Origin: Desulfobacteraceae bacterium Eth-SRB2
GTDB lineage: Bacteria; Desulfobacterota; Desulfobacteria; Desulfobacterales; UBA11574
NCBI GenBank assembly: GCA_004193595.1
Contig: RPGQ01000005.1
Span: 4,021-68,020 of the forward strand
Reading direction: 5' to 3'
Length of the DNA stretch: 64,000 nt
The translations under genes were made by a program, and so were the position numbers. The notes under the pieces are model-generated. The model saw only the letters and a program-made list of their open reading frames with translations, did not search any database and had not been told where the DNA came from. This document shows, in pieces, positions 36,801 through 45,723 of the stretch; the first letter of the stretch is position 1, and every line of letters begins with the position of its first letter.

Positions 36801-38306
36801 GCTAACCTGGGTGCAGTTAAGATAAGGCTGCGTTCTATGCTGGAAGCGGTTCAAGAGAATACAGCCAGGTCGCACAGGAAGCGAGGAAATAGAAAGAAAG
36901 CAAACAGGACTTTCATGCAAAAAGACAGGAAAAGAACCCTTATTGCACCGTATTTTTCTCCATTTTATTCTCCACTGGTCCCGGCTGCGTTCAGGCCCCT
37001 GGGCTATCGCGTCGATGTGCTCCCGCCCCAGGACAAGACCTCGGTGGAATTAGGTCTTAAGACTGTAAACAACGATATGTGCTATCCGGCCATTCTTGTT
37101 GCAGGCGACATAATTAAAGCCTTTCAATCCGGCAGGTACGATCCGGAAAAGACGGCGGTGATTTTAACCCAGACGGGAGGTCAGTGCAGGGCATCCTCTT
37201 ATGTTTCCCTTATCAAAAAGGGACTGACTGATGCAGGGCTGACTGATGTTCCGGTGATTGCCGTATCTGCTGAAAAGATAAATCCACAGCCCGGATTTGT
37301 CATCAATGAAAAAGAGCTTTTGAAAAGACTGGGCCTTGGAGTTATTTTTGCCGATCCGCTGGCCCGGATGTATCTTTCCACAGTAGTCAGAGAAGAGACT
37401 CCGGGAACCTCAATGGCTTTACATTCTAAATATCTCTCAAAGATGGAACCGGGTGTAGAGAAAGCAGATTATCATTATTTGCTGAATCTTCTTCAAGAGG
37501 CGGTGGAAGATTTCAATATGGTCAAGATTAAAAATGGGTCTGTCCCCAGAATCGGAGTCGTAGGGGAGATATTTGTCAAATACAACTTTTTTTCAAATGG
37601 AAATATCATTGAGTGGCTTTCAGGTCAGGGGGTGGAGGTGGTTCTTCCATCTTTGCAAAGTTTTTTTGCTCAGAGGTTTGTAAATGAATCATTCAATCAG
37701 AAGGCGTTTTTTAAATTTTCTCCTGTTGATAATATTAAAACCAGGCTGCTGGAAATTTATGCAAATTATTATCTGTTTCGTGTTGACCGGGTCATGCAGA
37801 AATTTCGTTTTTACCGGAAGCGTTTTAATCTAAAAGATCTGGCTGAAACCACAGGGGAAGTGGTCAGCCTGGCTAACCAGTTCGGCGAGGGATGGTTGTT
37901 GACAGCCGAAATGATTACCATGTTGAACGAAGGGATCGGCAATATAGTCTGCCTTCAACCCTTTGGCTGTATTTCCAACCATATCACCGGCAGGGGTATT
38001 GAGAAAAAACTAAAGGAGATGTTTCCTTATTTACATATGCTTTCGCTTGATATGGATGCCGGGATTAGTGAGGTAAATATACTGAACAGGCTGCATTTTA
38101 TGGTCATTGGGGCCAGGGAAGAGATGGAACAGGGAACAGAAATGATGTTCAAGCCCGAAGCGGCCCAGCGCTTCTCCATCACCCGTGTCTGGCCTCGTGA
38201 TCTTAATATTCTGGAAAATTATGTGTCGCTGGAAGTCGAAAAATGGAAATCCTGGGTATCGGGATTGGGATTATGGAAAAAAGCGGGTAATTTTATACAC
38301 AAGTAG
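33828..38306 (+). CDS. Giant 2-hydroxyacyl-CoA dehydratase-type activase (double BcrA/BadF ATPase domain)
   Basis: A 1492-residue fusion. Two actin-like ATPase domains come first: domain 1 (about 12-270, GIDIGSTTAKVVMYDG, VTGSAGMG, IGGEDSK and cluster-binding NGSCAGGTGAFIDQMA) and domain 2 (about 342-600, GIDSGSTTTKLVLVD, DIGGQDMK and NEACSSGCGSFIETFA). A Cys cluster follows (about 628-655, CKGCENRC), then an activase-associated region (DUF2229-like, about 690 onwards: YGIPRCLNMYENFPFW) and two further segments with Cys-rich conserved motifs (RTLIAPYFSPFYSPL, NDMCYPA, TGGQCRAS). Activators of this family use a [4Fe-4S] cluster and ATP to drive an electron into dehydratases or benzoyl-CoA reductases. 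No such dehydratase gene lies in the window, so the partner is unknown. Confidence 0.9.
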   Translation: MTNHTDNNHLAGIDIGSTTAKVVMYDGDRNMIFSRYRRHSAKAVETVHKIFEEALQEVGDVKLDLAVTGSAGMGAAETFGLPFVQEVVASANFIKKHYPKARTFIEIGGEDSKIIFFDDQFRPDIRMNGSCAGGTGAFIDQMAVLLNVDVMELNALAEKAVNIYPIASRCGVFAKTDIQALLSRHVSKEDIAASVFNSVALQVITALSHGRDIETKILIGGGPLSFYPELRLAFKNVLKINNPGDFIVPDRPELIPAMGAAMTRNGSPYLSRISELFLILGNGPNREINSSFSRVGEPDLDTKRLPPLFENKTEIELWQERHNETRVSRINIKEVHGGELFLGIDSGSTTTKLVLVDEQGGFVLGYYEANNGNPIQAVKEGLSDFKEQFLRAGFLPHIVRTAATGYGEGLIKAAFGLNDGVVETIAHYQAARRFDRDVSFVLDIGGQDMKAIFISAHAVSDIQVNEACSSGCGSFIETFARSLGYTTSDFAKIACEKNAPFDLGTRCTVFMNSRVKQALREGATVSDISAGLAYSVIKNALYKVLKLKNTAELGDKIVVQGGTFRNQAVLRALELLLNKEVVRSDIPELMGAYGAALTALNNHRIRPDESTVFDGIENPDTGTDFSKKEIHCKGCENRCAVLKLTFANGNHFFTGNRCERHFSNNPEIKHRGKNLITEQIELLFDRNMEPEGDPILTYGIPRCLNMYENFPFWNTFLTVCGFKVVLSSPSNFKLYENGAPTVMSENICFPAKLAHGHILDLIEKKVDRIFFPTVVYEQKEYPDALNSFNCPVVTGYPDLLKSAINPDEKYGIPIDNPPTSFKDIQLLKKQLHLFFIQFGVNYQTVSKGVEKGLAEQKEFKKKLKARAKALINKAENEGRMVIVLAGRPYHIDPLINHGIGDFLTELGVDVISENAVPAAAGQALDDVNVLTQWSYVNRLYEAAGWAAGNQNAQLVQLTSFGCGSDAVSADEVREIIRNHGKIYTLIKMDEIANLGAVKIRLRSMLEAVQENTARSHRKRGNRKKANRTFMQKDRKRTLIAPYFSPFYSPLVPAAFRPLGYRVDVLPPQDKTSVELGLKTVNNDMCYPAILVAGDIIKAFQSGRYDPEKTAVILTQTGGQCRASSYVSLIKKGLTDAGLTDVPVIAVSAEKINPQPGFVINEKELLKRLGLGVIFADPLARMYLSTVVREETPGTSMALHSKYLSKMEPGVEKADYHYLLNLLQEAVEDFNMVKIKNGSVPRIGVVGEIFVKYNFFSNGNIIEWLSGQGVEVVLPSLQSFFAQRFVNESFNQKAFFKFSPVDNIKTRLLEIYANYYLFRVDRVMQKFRFYRKRFNLKDLAETTGEVVSLANQFGEGWLLTAEMITMLNEGIGNIVCLQPFGCISNHITGRGIEKKLKEMFPYLHMLSLDMDAGISEVNILNRLHFMVIGAREEMEQGTEMMFKPEAAQRFSITRVWPRDLNILENYVSLEVEKWKSWVSGLGLWKKAGNFIHK

Positions 38307-38344
38307 TTTCTAACCAATAACATAAATTTAAGGAGGTATGAATC

Positions 38345-39487
38345 ATGTCAGAAAATCAGATGAAAGATCGTATTGCAGAGGAATTGAAGAAGGCCAAAGA
38401 GGCCGGTCAGATCACCACAGAAAAGGTATATGAAACTGTCAAGGCGGCGGTAGCAGATGCCGTAGCTGAAAGCAAAGGTGATATCGAGGAACTTCGCCCT
38501 ATTGTGAAAGATGCTGTCTCTGCTGCTATTGAGGGTTTGAAGGATGTGGGCGTGGATGTAAAAGATAAAGTAGAAGGGGCCGTAGTAGGCGCCATTGCCG
38601 GTGCTTCCAGCAGGGGTGATGAAGCGGTTGAGGCCGCCCGGGAAGAACTTCGCAAACTCGAAACACGTTTGGAAGATGAAAGGACCAGGTTGGCCCATGG
38701 TCTCAGGGAGGGCTTGGAAGGAGCAAGGGAGGCAGTGGCTTCATTGCCTGAAGAAATTCAGGAACAGGTGGAATCTGCTGTGTCCGACATTAAACTGAAA
38801 AGTACAGAACTATTGGGTTTAACAAAACAGACTGTTAAAGAAGCGGTAAAACATGCTATTGAGTCAGGAAAAGATGTAAAAGAAACCGTCGTTCAGATTA
38901 CAAGCCATGCCACGGAAAGGGCGCTTAAAGAGGGCCGGTTCACCGCTGACAGGGTCAAGGAAATTGCCGACAAGGTCATGTCCGGCGCAGTGGAAGCCGC
39001 AGAGGAAGCGGGTAAAGAGGTCAAGGACGTTGCCCTGGGAGCTTTTAAAGGGGCTCAGGAAGGAATCGCATCGGCAGTTGAATCTGTCGGGGATAAGACA
39101 AAGGCATTTGTCCATGAGGACCTCGCAGAGACAAAGGAAGATCTGGAGGCAATCGAAGATCTTTTTATAGAGACTGCCCGCAAAGTGGCAAGACGTTCCG
39201 GAGAAGTGGCAAAGGATGTATTAAATGATCTGGCTGATCAAACAAAAAAAACGAGTTCTGTCTTGAAAGAAAAAGCTATACATGCTGCAGAAACAACTGC
39301 CAAAAGATTGAAGGAGACTAGTAAAGATGCGGCCAAAGCGACTGCAAAAGCTGCAAGCAAAGCAGCCCATGTCATGGCTAAAGAGACTAAAGAACTCGGG
39401 AAAAGGTCTGTGGATGTGGCCAGGGGGGCCATTACAGGTATGTGGGAAGGGGCAAAGCATGCTTTAAAGAAAGACAAGAAGGAATAA
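38345..39487 (+). CDS. Long helical repeat protein (DUF6781/apolipoprotein-like)
   Basis: A 380-residue, nearly all-helical protein made of 11- and 22-residue-like amphipathic repeats rich in Ala/Lys/Glu/Val (for example VKEAVKHAIESGKDVKETV, ALKEGRFTADRVKEIA, AVEAAEEAGKEVKDVALGAF), similar in texture to apolipoproteins and phasins. No signal peptide. A central basic/acidic pattern and Lys/Ala-rich tail (KATAKAASKAAHVMAKE) end with GMWEGAKHALKKD. I recall such proteins as DUF6781. GGAGG lies before the ATG and the gene starts 39 nt after the activase, so it probably belongs to that operon. A scaffold, lipid- or nucleoid-associated role is possible. Confidence 0.78.
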   Translation: MSENQMKDRIAEELKKAKEAGQITTEKVYETVKAAVADAVAESKGDIEELRPIVKDAVSAAIEGLKDVGVDVKDKVEGAVVGAIAGASSRGDEAVEAAREELRKLETRLEDERTRLAHGLREGLEGAREAVASLPEEIQEQVESAVSDIKLKSTELLGLTKQTVKEAVKHAIESGKDVKETVVQITSHATERALKEGRFTADRVKEIADKVMSGAVEAAEEAGKEVKDVALGAFKGAQEGIASAVESVGDKTKAFVHEDLAETKEDLEAIEDLFIETARKVARRSGEVAKDVLNDLADQTKKTSSVLKEKAIHAAETTAKRLKETSKDAAKATAKAASKAAHVMAKETKELGKRSVDVARGAITGMWEGAKHALKKDKKE

Positions 39488-39530
39488 TCACGACAAATGG
39501 GGTTATAATACTTTTATTGAAAAGTAACCA

Positions 39531-39665
39531 TTGACGGTTTCGTAAAAAGTCGAAAAACACCCTTTTTTGTCATTCCGGCGAAAGCCGGAATCCAGTAAAT
39601 TCAATGGCTTCTGGATGCCGGATCAAGTCCGGCATGACGGTTTTAGGACTTTTTACGAGTTTATC
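39531..39665. repeat. MITE-like repeat, TCGTAAAAAGTC family (interior type 2)
   Basis: Inverted ends TTCGTAAAAAGTC (from 39531 TTGACGG) and GGACTTTTTACGAG. The interior holds two hairpins, TTCCGGCGAAAGCCGGAA and GCCGGATCAAGTCCGGC. An inverted copy lies at 59057-59190. No ORF. Confidence 0.7.
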
Positions 39666-39730
39666 ACCATTGGTATATTTTTAAAGTTGCAGTCCGGTCC
39701 GTGTTTAAAGGATCGGGCTGCAGTCTATTT

Positions 39731-39901
39731 ATGAGCAAGGCGTATCGCCTCTTAAGTCTCATGTATCAAGACATAAAAATGGCCCGTATTGCCCTGGAAA
39801 GAGGTCAAAGCCAAACCCGGGCCATTGAAGACTTAAAAGCCAATTTGAAAAAGTTTATAAGGCTTTGTAAGAAAACACGGCAACACCTATTGAATTCGTA
39901 G
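39731..39901 (+). CDS. Small hypothetical protein (56 aa)
   Basis: A short helical product, MSKAYRLLSLMYQDIKMARI onward, with a C-terminal basic helix (LKKFIRLCKKTRQHLL). No clear ribosome site; the frame also opens at 39701. It lies 22 nt before tolC and could be a leader peptide, a small membrane-associated protein, or non-coding. Not recognised. Confidence 0.4.
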   Translation: MSKAYRLLSLMYQDIKMARIALERGQSQTRAIEDLKANLKKFIRLCKKTRQHLLNS

Positions 39902-39923
39902 TCGTTCAAGGAGTTTCAAGCAA

Positions 39924-41393
39924 ATGAAAATTTCACAAAAACTGCTTGTTGTTATATTAATACTATTTTTCGGGATTGAACTGAATCCGGTTGCAAAACC
40001 CGTTTTTGCTCAAAACCGTAATGCTGATGCCACAGATTTTACGAGCCGGTTGACTACCATTTTCGGTCTGGGCAGCCGGATATCTCATGAAGGCAGCGAG
40101 ATGCTTTTGCCCTTCAGGCAAAACGGGAAACTCCACCTGGCCTTAACGGATTGCATCGATATTGCATTGGAGAGAAACCTGGATATTCATCTCATCGAAG
40201 AGACCCTGGCCCAGGCCAATGCCGATATCACCCGGGCATGGTCGGCCATGCTCCCTTTCTTTGGCGCTGAGGCAAATTACACAAAGCTTGATGAAGATCT
40301 AACCTTTGGGCTGGGGCCGGTTTCAATGACCTTCATGGATCGGGACATTTACAAGGGCGGAGTTGTTCTCCGGCAGCCGATTTTTACGGGCGGAAGACTA
40401 AATGCGGCCCGTAAGGCGGCCCGATACTCCAGGGACGCCCGCATTCAGGACAAAAAAAGTATTGAAGAGGAAATTATTTTCCAGGTCACACGGGTTTACT
40501 GGACCGCACAGGTGTCCGAGGCGTTTCATAATGTTGCTATAGAAGCCGTCGAGCTCCTCGAGAAACATGAGCATGACGTTTCCATCCTGGTTCGTGAGGG
40601 GGCGAATCCGGTAGTCGATCTGCTTCGCACTAAAACGGATCTTGCAGATGCGAGAAAAAATCTCAATGCTTCTGCCAATGCTTTTGACATCGCATTATCC
40701 GGGTTGAAAAATCTTCTGGTTATGGATCTGGAAGAACCGGTTTTCTTGACCCAGGGCCTTGACCGCCCTCCCAAACCGGCAGGCGATCTTTCTTCTTTCA
40801 CCAGCCTGGCCATTAAAAGTCGGCCGGAACTTTCGTCTTTAAAATTTCAGGTTGCGGCGGCCGAACAAGGTTTGGCTGCGGCCAGGGGAGAGTATTTCCC
40901 AAGTGTTGCCCTGGAGGGACGTTATGAGTATATTCAGGGCGATACCAGGGAGATAGACGGAGATTCTCACTGGACCGTTGGAATCGGCGCCGAAGTTCCC
41001 CTCTGGAACTGGGGAAAAACCAAGGCAGACGTCATCAAAGCCGGGTCTAAGCTTAATCAGTCGAAAATTGAGTATAAGAAGGTCGAGGAACAGATATGTC
41101 TTGAAATTCGAAAGGCTTTCTTAAATCTCGGAAAGGCGGAAAAAAACATTGCGGTAGCAGAAGCCGCCCTGAAAACATCCAATGAAGCTTACCGCATGGA
41201 AAGGGCCCGTTACCAGGCCGGAGAAGGTACCAATACAGATGTACTGGATGCCCGAACGGCTTTCAGCCGGGCTGAAGCGAATCATGTCCAGGCCCTCTTT
41301 GAGTACAATGTGGCCATGGCAACGCTTGAACGGGCGATGGGAGTAAATATCAGAGAATGCGCCAATCTTAAGCAAAAGGAGCAGACCGAATGA
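39924..41393 (+). CDS. TolC-family outer-membrane efflux channel
   Basis: Outer-membrane tunnel of a tripartite exporter. The 489-residue protein has a signal peptide (to VFA-QN), then two OEP repeats: LALTDCIDIALERNLDIHL and FGAEANYTKL in the first half and FTSLAIKSRPELSSLK, with EYFPSVALEGRYEY, in the second; long helices (about 170-240 and 385-450) build the periplasmic tunnel. AAGGAG lies 10 nt before the ATG. The stop overlaps the adaptor start (ATGA), so tolC, adaptor and permease form a coupled operon. A fragment of a related gene lies at 46663-46725. Confidence 0.93.
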   Translation: MKISQKLLVVILILFFGIELNPVAKPVFAQNRNADATDFTSRLTTIFGLGSRISHEGSEMLLPFRQNGKLHLALTDCIDIALERNLDIHLIEETLAQANADITRAWSAMLPFFGAEANYTKLDEDLTFGLGPVSMTFMDRDIYKGGVVLRQPIFTGGRLNAARKAARYSRDARIQDKKSIEEEIIFQVTRVYWTAQVSEAFHNVAIEAVELLEKHEHDVSILVREGANPVVDLLRTKTDLADARKNLNASANAFDIALSGLKNLLVMDLEEPVFLTQGLDRPPKPAGDLSSFTSLAIKSRPELSSLKFQVAAAEQGLAAARGEYFPSVALEGRYEYIQGDTREIDGDSHWTVGIGAEVPLWNWGKTKADVIKAGSKLNQSKIEYKKVEEQICLEIRKAFLNLGKAEKNIAVAEAALKTSNEAYRMERARYQAGEGTNTDVLDARTAFSRAEANHVQALFEYNVAMATLERAMGVNIRECANLKQKEQTE

Positions 41394-42574
41394 AACGAAT
41401 CCTCATGTATATTTTTATTGCCGGGGTTGTCGCAGGCGCGGTTTTTTTTACCTTTCGAACCATGAACAGGGATAGAAGCAAGAACGATACAAAAGTGGAC
41501 GAAGCGGCAGTACCGGTGGAAGTCGTGTGCGCAGCCTTTCATGATTTTCAGGATACCACCAATGCCGTGGGCACGCTCAGAGCGCGTGAAACCAATCTTT
41601 TAAGTCCGAAAGTGGCCGGTAACGTGGATGCCGTTCTGGTGGATATCGGCGACAGGGTCGAGGCAGGCCAGGTCGTCGTTCTGCTGGACCGCACCAGTTT
41701 TGAACTGGCTGTTAAACAGGCGAATGCTGCGTATCAGTCGGCAGAGGCGGCTGTGGCGCAGGCAGGGTCGCAGCTTGATCAGGCACGGAAAGAGTACCGC
41801 CGCGCCACCAGACTTTTAGCCGAAAAAGTCATCCCCCAGAGCCGGTTCGATGCCGCGGAAGCGACCTATAATACTGATCGGGAGGCGCTGTCTGCGATAA
41901 AGGGAAAATACAGCCAGTCCAGGGTTGCCCTTGAAACAGCCCGGGAGCATTTAAAGAACGCCCGGATTCGATCTTCCATTACAGGGGTCGTTGTGAATAG
42001 AAATGTGGAGGTGGGACAATCGGTGGCGCCGGGTGTTCAGGTTCTTAGAATTCTTGATCAGACATCGATGAAAACGGATGTTGAACTCCCGGAGAAAGAT
42101 TTTGGGCGTATTACCGTTGGTGCCTCAGCGGTGGTAACGGTGGATGCCTACCAGGGACAGGACTTTCCTGGAAAAGTTACGGTGATCAATCCGATGGTTG
42201 ACCAGAGGGTGCGCACTTTTCGGGTTCGGATTGAAATATCTAACCCATCCGGAAAACTGGTGGACGGAATGTTTGCCAGGGTGAGGCTTTTAACCGGGCG
42301 GAAAACAGCATTGGCCATACCCCGCGATACTCTTAACCGGCTACCGGGAAGCGGAACTTTCTATGTGTTTATTGTAAAAGGGGATACGGTGGTAAAACGA
42401 ACCCTAAAAACAGGAAAAGTGGGTAATCAATATGCCGAGGTGCTGGAAGGCTTGACCAAAGGTGAAAAGATAGTCATAAGCGGCGCCGGGCGGTTGCGAT
42501 CCGGCATGAAGGTGGTTGTTAAGGATGAAAAGGGTGGCAATTCTAAGATCTCCGCTGGGGAGAAACAACAATGA
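41390..42574 (+). CDS. RND efflux periplasmic adaptor subunit
   Basis: Adaptor of 394 residues. It has one N-terminal membrane anchor (about 4-22, no lipobox Cys), the lipoyl half-motif VDAVLVDIGDRVEAGQVVVLLD (about 80-105), a coiled-coil hairpin (about 105-175, with RATRLLAEKVIPQSRFDAAEA), the second lipoyl half (RSSITGVVVNRNVEVGQSV), a beta-barrel (ELPEKDFGRITVG, VINPMVDQRVRTFRVRI) and a membrane-proximal domain. The start overlaps the tolC stop (ATGA) and its stop overlaps the permease start in the same way. The substrate is not evident. Confidence 0.93.
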   Translation: MKRILMYIFIAGVVAGAVFFTFRTMNRDRSKNDTKVDEAAVPVEVVCAAFHDFQDTTNAVGTLRARETNLLSPKVAGNVDAVLVDIGDRVEAGQVVVLLDRTSFELAVKQANAAYQSAEAAVAQAGSQLDQARKEYRRATRLLAEKVIPQSRFDAAEATYNTDREALSAIKGKYSQSRVALETAREHLKNARIRSSITGVVVNRNVEVGQSVAPGVQVLRILDQTSMKTDVELPEKDFGRITVGASAVVTVDAYQGQDFPGKVTVINPMVDQRVRTFRVRIEISNPSGKLVDGMFARVRLLTGRKTALAIPRDTLNRLPGSGTFYVFIVKGDTVVKRTLKTGKVGNQYAEVLEGLTKGEKIVISGAGRLRSGMKVVVKDEKGGNSKISAGEKQQ

Positions 42575-45500
42575 AGCTACCTGAAATAGCAGTAAGACGG
42601 CCGGTAACAACAATAATGGTTTTTGCCGCCCTTGTCATGATTGGGGCGGTTGCGTTTTTCAAGGTTAATCTGGACCTGCTGCCGGACATCGAACCGCCGG
42701 CCGTGAGTGTGATTACCGCCTATCCGGGGGCTTCTGCTGTGGATGTGGAGTCCGAAGTCACCAAGTACCTTGAAGACCATCTCTCCACTACACCTGATCT
42801 CGACCGTCTGGAATCAAAATCAAAGGACAACATATCCATCGTCAATTGCATATTCGACTGGGGTACGGACCTGGATGTGGCGGTGAATGACATCCGTGAG
42901 AAGATCGACCTTTCAAAGCCGGACATTGCAGACGGTGCCAAAGAACCCTTTATTTTCAAGTTCAGCAGTTCCATGGTTCCGGTTTTAGTCATGACCGTGA
43001 CGGCTAAAGAAAGCAGTCCCGATCTTTACAGGATCGTGGACAAGCTGATTGCGGATCCTTTGAAACGTATCCCCGGTGTGGGAGCCATAGTCTATGTTGG
43101 AGGTCAGGAGAGACAGATCAACGTACATTTCGAACGCGAGGCCCTGGAAGCCTACCACATTTCCATCCAACAAATCAGGGGGGTGCTTGCCGCTGAAAAT
43201 CTCAACCTTCCCGCGGGTACAGTTAAGGTGGGCAGGAAAGAACTCCAGATCAGGGTGGCAGGCCGTTTCAGGAACGCCCGTGAGATCGCCGGTATTGTCA
43301 TCGGAAGTCACAACGATGCCCTCGTCCGTCTCAGGAATGTTGCCGATGTCAGTGATGCTTTCGAAGAGCCGCAGGAATGGGCATGGTCAGGCGATCTCCC
43401 CGCTATAGCAGTTATTATCCAGAAACAGTCCGGCGCCAACACTGTGAACGTCATCAATCGTATTAAAAAAGAATTGAAGACATTAAAAAACAGTCTTCCC
43501 GCGGATATCGAGGTTCATACCATCATAGACAATTCCTACCACATTAATAATATGATTAAAAACCTGGCCGAAGCCGCTATTGTCGGAGGCATCCTTGTTG
43601 TCATCGTCTGTTTTCTCTTTCTTCGCAGGTATCGATCCAGCCTGATAGTCACTATGTCGATCCCTTTATCCATTATCGCCTCCTTTATCGGACTCTATTT
43701 CATGGGATATACTTTTAACGTGATTTCTCTCATGAGCCTTGCCATCGCCATGGGTATGGTAGTGGATGATGCCATCGTGGTGTTGGAAAACGTGATCCGG
43801 CATATCGATGGGGGAGAGGACCCGAAAACAGCCGCCGTCACCGGCGCTTCAGAGGTGGCACTGGCGGTAGCGGCATCGGCCTTGAGTATTGTGGCTGTTT
43901 TTGTTCCGCTCCTTTTTGTCAAGGGAATCGCCGGAATTCTCTTTGGACAACTGGCCTTTATCATGATTGTCGTTATTTTAACATCCTATTTAGTCTCTAT
44001 AACCTTGACGCCGATGGCCTGTTCCCGATTGATTCGTCCTTTGAGTAAAAGGAAGACAAACAAACTGTTTGAATGGAGTGAACGGATATTTAATAATATT
44101 GAAGCAGCATACTCTCGTATTATCGAACGCGGATTGAAGCACCGTGTGATATCGCTCGGTTTGATATGTCTTGTATTTTTCGGAAGCCTGACCTTAATTC
44201 CTGTTGTGGGAACCGAATTCTTTCCGGAAGTGGATTCAGGTGAAGTGGAAGTGGTTCTTGAAATGGCTGAGGGCACTAGGGATGAAATCACGGCCCGAAC
44301 AACAGAGCAGATGCTCAGTGCAGTCAATGCCGTTTCGGAAATGGAGGCTTCTTACGCCATTGCCGGCCAAACCAAGAAAGGCTTTTTAACGGCGCTCGGT
44401 TTTGACGAAGGGACAAATATAGGGCGCATCGGCGGACGTCTCATTGACAAAGAAGAGCGAAGCCGCTCCGCCAAAGTGATAGCCGCAACGCTTCGCGATC
44501 GAGTCATGGAACTGCCGGGTGTTTCAAAGTTTTCGGCCAGTGCGGTCAGCTCCATTCAAAAGGCTTTTTTAGGAGGCGGACAGGCCATCAGCATTGAGGT
44601 GCTGGGCCACGATATTGAAAAAACCGATAGAATAGCCGAACAAATCCGGCTCATAACGAAGAGTGTGCCGGGATCGGTGGATATTTCAGTCAGCAGAAAA
44701 CAGCCGCGACCGGAAATCCGTGTACGTCTTGACCGGGATAAGGCGGCCTCTTTAGGATTGAATGTCGCGATTGTGGCTGATGCATTGAGAACCAACTACT
44801 ATGGTTTTGATGATACAAAATTCCGAGAGGCCGGGGACGACTTCGACATTGAACTGCGCCTGAAGAAGGACGAACGGCAGAGCATTCTGCAGATCGGAGA
44901 GACCCCGCTGACGACTATGAGGGGACAGATCGTCAAGCTTCGCAACGTGGCAACTATTGAAGAGATGTTCGGGCCCGTGGAGATTGCCCGAAAGAACCGT
45001 ATCAGGATCACTCGCGTTCAGGCAGGTGTTCAAGGTAGAGTTTTGGGGGATGTTGTGCGCGATATTCGAGAAAAAATGTCAACTCTTGATCTGCCCCCCG
45101 GCGTTTCCATCGAATGGGGAGGTGAAGTGGAAGAACAGAGAAAGGCCTTTAATGACATGATGCTTCTTTTGATACTCGGCATAATTCTCGTTTATATGGT
45201 CATGGCAGGGCAGTTTGAGGATTTTACAGATCCGTTTATCATCATGTTCTCTGTTCCCTTTGCCTTTGTAGGAGTGATCTGGGCTTTTGTGCTCACGGGA
45301 ACTGCACTTAACGTAATAACCTTTATAGGTATTATCATGCTAATGGGCATTGTTGTAAAGAACGCCATTGTGTTTGTGGATTACACCAAGCAATTGAGTG
45401 GCCGCGGCATGAATCTCCATGACGCCGTTGTCACGGGGGGAAAGACGCGTCTGCGTCCCGTTCTAATGACCAGCCTGACCACAATTTTCGGCATGATCCC

Positions 45501-45654
45501 CCTGGCCCTTTCCCGGGGGGAGGGATCGGAAATCTGGAACGCACTGGGCATTACTGTAATCGGCGGGCTTCTAATTAGCGGAATTGTGACATTGATTCTT
45601 GTACCGATTGTTTATTATATGGTTCATAAACCTCGATCTGAAGGAAATACATAA
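42571..45654 (+). CDS. RND efflux permease
   Basis: Proton-driven inner-membrane pump of 1027 residues, the full family length. Twelve membrane helices in the usual 1+5 and 1+5 arrangement; the proton-relay Asp pair is in SLAIAMGMVVDDAIVVLENV (helix 4). It begins MKLPEIAVRRPVTTIMVF and shows LPDIEPPAVSVITAYPGAS, the porter-domain duplication, and a terminal half with GIIMLMGIVVKNAIVFVDY. The motifs fit the hydrophobe/amphiphile efflux (HAE) branch, including RND pumps of Gram-negative anaerobes. Coupled to the adaptor and followed 69 nt later by a patatin-like phospholipase gene. Confidence 0.94.
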   Translation: MKLPEIAVRRPVTTIMVFAALVMIGAVAFFKVNLDLLPDIEPPAVSVITAYPGASAVDVESEVTKYLEDHLSTTPDLDRLESKSKDNISIVNCIFDWGTDLDVAVNDIREKIDLSKPDIADGAKEPFIFKFSSSMVPVLVMTVTAKESSPDLYRIVDKLIADPLKRIPGVGAIVYVGGQERQINVHFEREALEAYHISIQQIRGVLAAENLNLPAGTVKVGRKELQIRVAGRFRNAREIAGIVIGSHNDALVRLRNVADVSDAFEEPQEWAWSGDLPAIAVIIQKQSGANTVNVINRIKKELKTLKNSLPADIEVHTIIDNSYHINNMIKNLAEAAIVGGILVVIVCFLFLRRYRSSLIVTMSIPLSIIASFIGLYFMGYTFNVISLMSLAIAMGMVVDDAIVVLENVIRHIDGGEDPKTAAVTGASEVALAVAASALSIVAVFVPLLFVKGIAGILFGQLAFIMIVVILTSYLVSITLTPMACSRLIRPLSKRKTNKLFEWSERIFNNIEAAYSRIIERGLKHRVISLGLICLVFFGSLTLIPVVGTEFFPEVDSGEVEVVLEMAEGTRDEITARTTEQMLSAVNAVSEMEASYAIAGQTKKGFLTALGFDEGTNIGRIGGRLIDKEERSRSAKVIAATLRDRVMELPGVSKFSASAVSSIQKAFLGGGQAISIEVLGHDIEKTDRIAEQIRLITKSVPGSVDISVSRKQPRPEIRVRLDRDKAASLGLNVAIVADALRTNYYGFDDTKFREAGDDFDIELRLKKDERQSILQIGETPLTTMRGQIVKLRNVATIEEMFGPVEIARKNRIRITRVQAGVQGRVLGDVVRDIREKMSTLDLPPGVSIEWGGEVEEQRKAFNDMMLLLILGIILVYMVMAGQFEDFTDPFIIMFSVPFAFVGVIWAFVLTGTALNVITFIGIIMLMGIVVKNAIVFVDYTKQLSGRGMNLHDAVVTGGKTRLRPVLMTSLTTIFGMIPLALSRGEGSEIWNALGITVIGGLLISGIVTLILVPIVYYMVHKPRSEGNT

Positions 45655-45723
45655 AAAACAGACCATTGAGCGTTTTTCGCTTAATTAAAGTGTCATTATT
45701 AAAAAACTAACCGGAGTTTTATT

